Source: Geobacter sp. UBA6151 (GTDB taxonomy: Bacteria > Desulfobacterota > Desulfuromonadia > Geobacterales > Pseudopelobacteraceae). Taken from it: 15,427 nt of DNA. The stretch lies in the NCBI GenBank assembly GCA_002423105.1, contig DIUT01000016.1, positions 1 through 15,427 of the forward strand. The letters are read 5' to 3'. This document shows positions 14,317 through 15,427 of the stretch, in pieces. The position numbers and the translations under genes are program-made. The notes beneath the pieces were generated by a model, which saw only the letters and a list, made by a program, of their open reading frames with translations, did no database searches and was not told the DNA's origin. Each line of letters opens with the position of its first letter. Positions within the stretch are counted from its first letter, which is position 1.

Positions 14317-15189
14317 TCATGGTTTGTATATTTTCAGCAACGCCTGCGCCATCTCAGCCGGGCTGTCCGCCACACTGACACCGCATTCCCGCAACACGGC
14401 CACTTTCTCCGCTGCGGTTCCTTTGCCTCCGGAAATGATGGCGCCTGCATGGCCCATCCGCTTGCCCGGAGGTGCCGTGACTCCGGCAATATAGGCAGCC
14501 ACCGGTTTGCTCATGTTATCCCGTGCGAACCAGGCCGCCTCTTCCTCGGCACTGCCGCCGATCTCGCCGATCATGATTACCGCCTCGGTATCCGGATCTT
14601 CCTCGAACATCCGCAGACAATCGATATGACTGGTGCCGTTAACCGGATCACCGCCAATGCCGACGCAGGTTGACTGACCAAGACCGTAGCCGGTCAGTTG
14701 CCAGACCGCCTCATAGGTGAGAGTGCCGGAACGGGAAACCACCCCCACCTTTCCCGGCTTGTGGATATATCCCGGCATGATACCGATCTTGCACTCTCCC
14801 GGCGTGATCACACCGGGGCAGTTAGGCCCGATCAGTCGGGTCTTTTTCCCTTGCAGGTATTGCTTGACCTTGACCATGTCCAGCACCGGAATCCCTTCGG
14901 TAATGCAGCAGACCAGCTCCATTCCGGCATCCACCGCCTCCATGATCGAGTCAGCCGCAAAAGGGGGCGGCACGTAGATCACCGATGCTGTTGCACCGGT
15001 CTTTTCCATGGCCTCCGTAACCGTATTGAAAACCGGAAAACCGTCAATCACGACTCCTCCCTTGCCGGGAGTGACGCCGCCCACCATTTGAGTGCCGTAG
15101 TCCCGGGCGCCCTGTGCATGAAAAAGACCGGTGGCGCCGGTAATCCCCTGCGTAATAACCTTGGTATGCTTATTGACAAGAATGCTCAT
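14317..15189 (-). CDS. sucD: Succinyl-CoA synthetase (ADP/GDP-forming), alpha subunit
   Basis: A 290-residue subunit of the TCA-cycle enzyme that interconverts succinyl-CoA and succinate with formation of ATP or GTP. The N-terminal CoA-binding Rossmann domain starts VITQGITGATGLFHA (about 11-25). GPNCPGVITP (121-130) and SRSGTLTYEA (152-161) are family signatures. The active-site His247, phosphorylated during catalysis, is in GHAGAIISGG. Length is standard. The gene follows sucC by 13 bases with AGGGGG 6 bases before the ATG, so the two subunits are made together. Some citramalyl- or malyl-CoA ligases are similar, but the motifs and sucC partner favour SucD. Confidence 0.97.
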   Translation of the reverse strand: MSILVNKHTKVITQGITGATGLFHAQGARDYGTQMVGGVTPGKGGVVIDGFPVFNTVTEAMEKTGATASVIYVPPPFAADSIMEAVDAGMELVCCITEGIPVLDMVKVKQYLQGKKTRLIGPNCPGVITPGECKIGIMPGYIHKPGKVGVVSRSGTLTYEAVWQLTGYGLGQSTCVGIGGDPVNGTSHIDCLRMFEEDPDTEAVIMIGEIGGSAEEEAAWFARDNMSKPVAAYIAGVTAPPGKRMGHAGAIISGGKGTAAEKVAVLRECGVSVADSPAEMAQALLKIYKP

Positions 15190-15202
15190 TGCTATCCCCC
15201 TG

Positions 15203-15427
15203 TCAGGCCGCTACAGCCTGGACTATTTTACGTGCCGCATCAGCCATGCCGTCGGCAGCCACTATGTTCAGACCACTTTCAGCCAGCATCTTTTTGCCCA
15301 GATCAACATTGGTCCCCTCCAACCGGACCACCAGCGGCACCTGCAGCGAAACCTGCTTGGCTGCCTCAATCACCCCGGTTGCAATGACATCGCATTTCAT
15401 GATGCCGCCGAAGATGTTGACCAGGAT
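15203..15427 (-). CDS. sucC: Succinyl-CoA synthetase beta subunit, C-terminal part
   Basis: Only the last 74 residues are in the window; the 5' part runs off the right edge. The fragment belongs to the ligase-CoA domain that pairs with SucD: ILVNIFGGIMKCDVIATGVI is the phosphate-/CoA-side loop typical of SucC, followed by VPLVVRLEGTNVDLGKKML and a short tail. It encodes the nucleotide-binding partner of SucD, completing a standard sucCD operon. The reading frame is open to the edge, so an internal Met at 15400 is not the real start. Confidence 0.95.
   Translation of the reverse strand: MLVNIFGGIMKCDVIATGVIEAAKQVSLQVPLVVRLEGTNVDLGKKMLAESGLNIVAADGMADAARKIVQAVAA

Overview
The window looks like chromosomal DNA from a motile deltaproteobacterium-type organism, most likely of the Geobacter/Pelobacter lineage (Geobacterales). 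This placement is an inference. It rests on the gene order (a cheY–cheX signalling block leading into flgB-flgC-fliE-fliF-fliG-fliH-fliI-fliJ), on sucCD being close to a flagellar locus, and on protein style; no database search was run. Every confident gene lies on the minus strand, so transcription runs from high to low coordinates.

From right to left, the window opens with the 3' end of sucC and a complete sucD (the two subunits of succinyl-CoA synthetase). These are followed by a small ribbon-helix-helix DNA-binding protein and a GntR/FadR-family (FCD) regulator. Next come serS and, 30 bases beyond it, a tRNA-Ser(UGA) with an encoded CCA end. A strong intrinsic terminator closes that unit.

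After about 200 non-coding bases holding a possible sigma-70-type promoter, a long motility cluster begins. Its first part is signalling: a CheY single-domain receiver, a CheX-type CheY~P phosphatase that overlaps it by 4 bases, a CheC-like domain joined to a receiver domain that has lost its phospho-acceptor aspartate, and a large exported protein with an AMIN-like N-terminus and TPR repeats. A gap of about 210 bases follows, which may encode a 24-residue single-helix membrane protein. The structural part comes next: rod proteins FlgB and FlgC, rod/MS-ring adaptor FliE, MS ring FliF, switch protein FliG, and the export ATPase complex FliH, FliI and FliJ. The last gene is a membrane-anchored coiled-coil protein of the MotE/FlbB type.

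The genes are tightly packed, with 4-base ATGA overlaps at cheY/cheX and at the CheC gene/TPR gene. There is also a 14-base overlap at fliG/fliH and an abutting stop/start at flgB/flgC. This suggests an ordered basal-body and export-gate operon with its own CheY-phosphatase module at the front. No mobile element, CRISPR array or clear pseudogene was seen. The least explained parts are the CheC/pseudo-receiver fusion, the exported AMIN/TPR protein inside a flagellar operon, and the possible microprotein just upstream of flgB.
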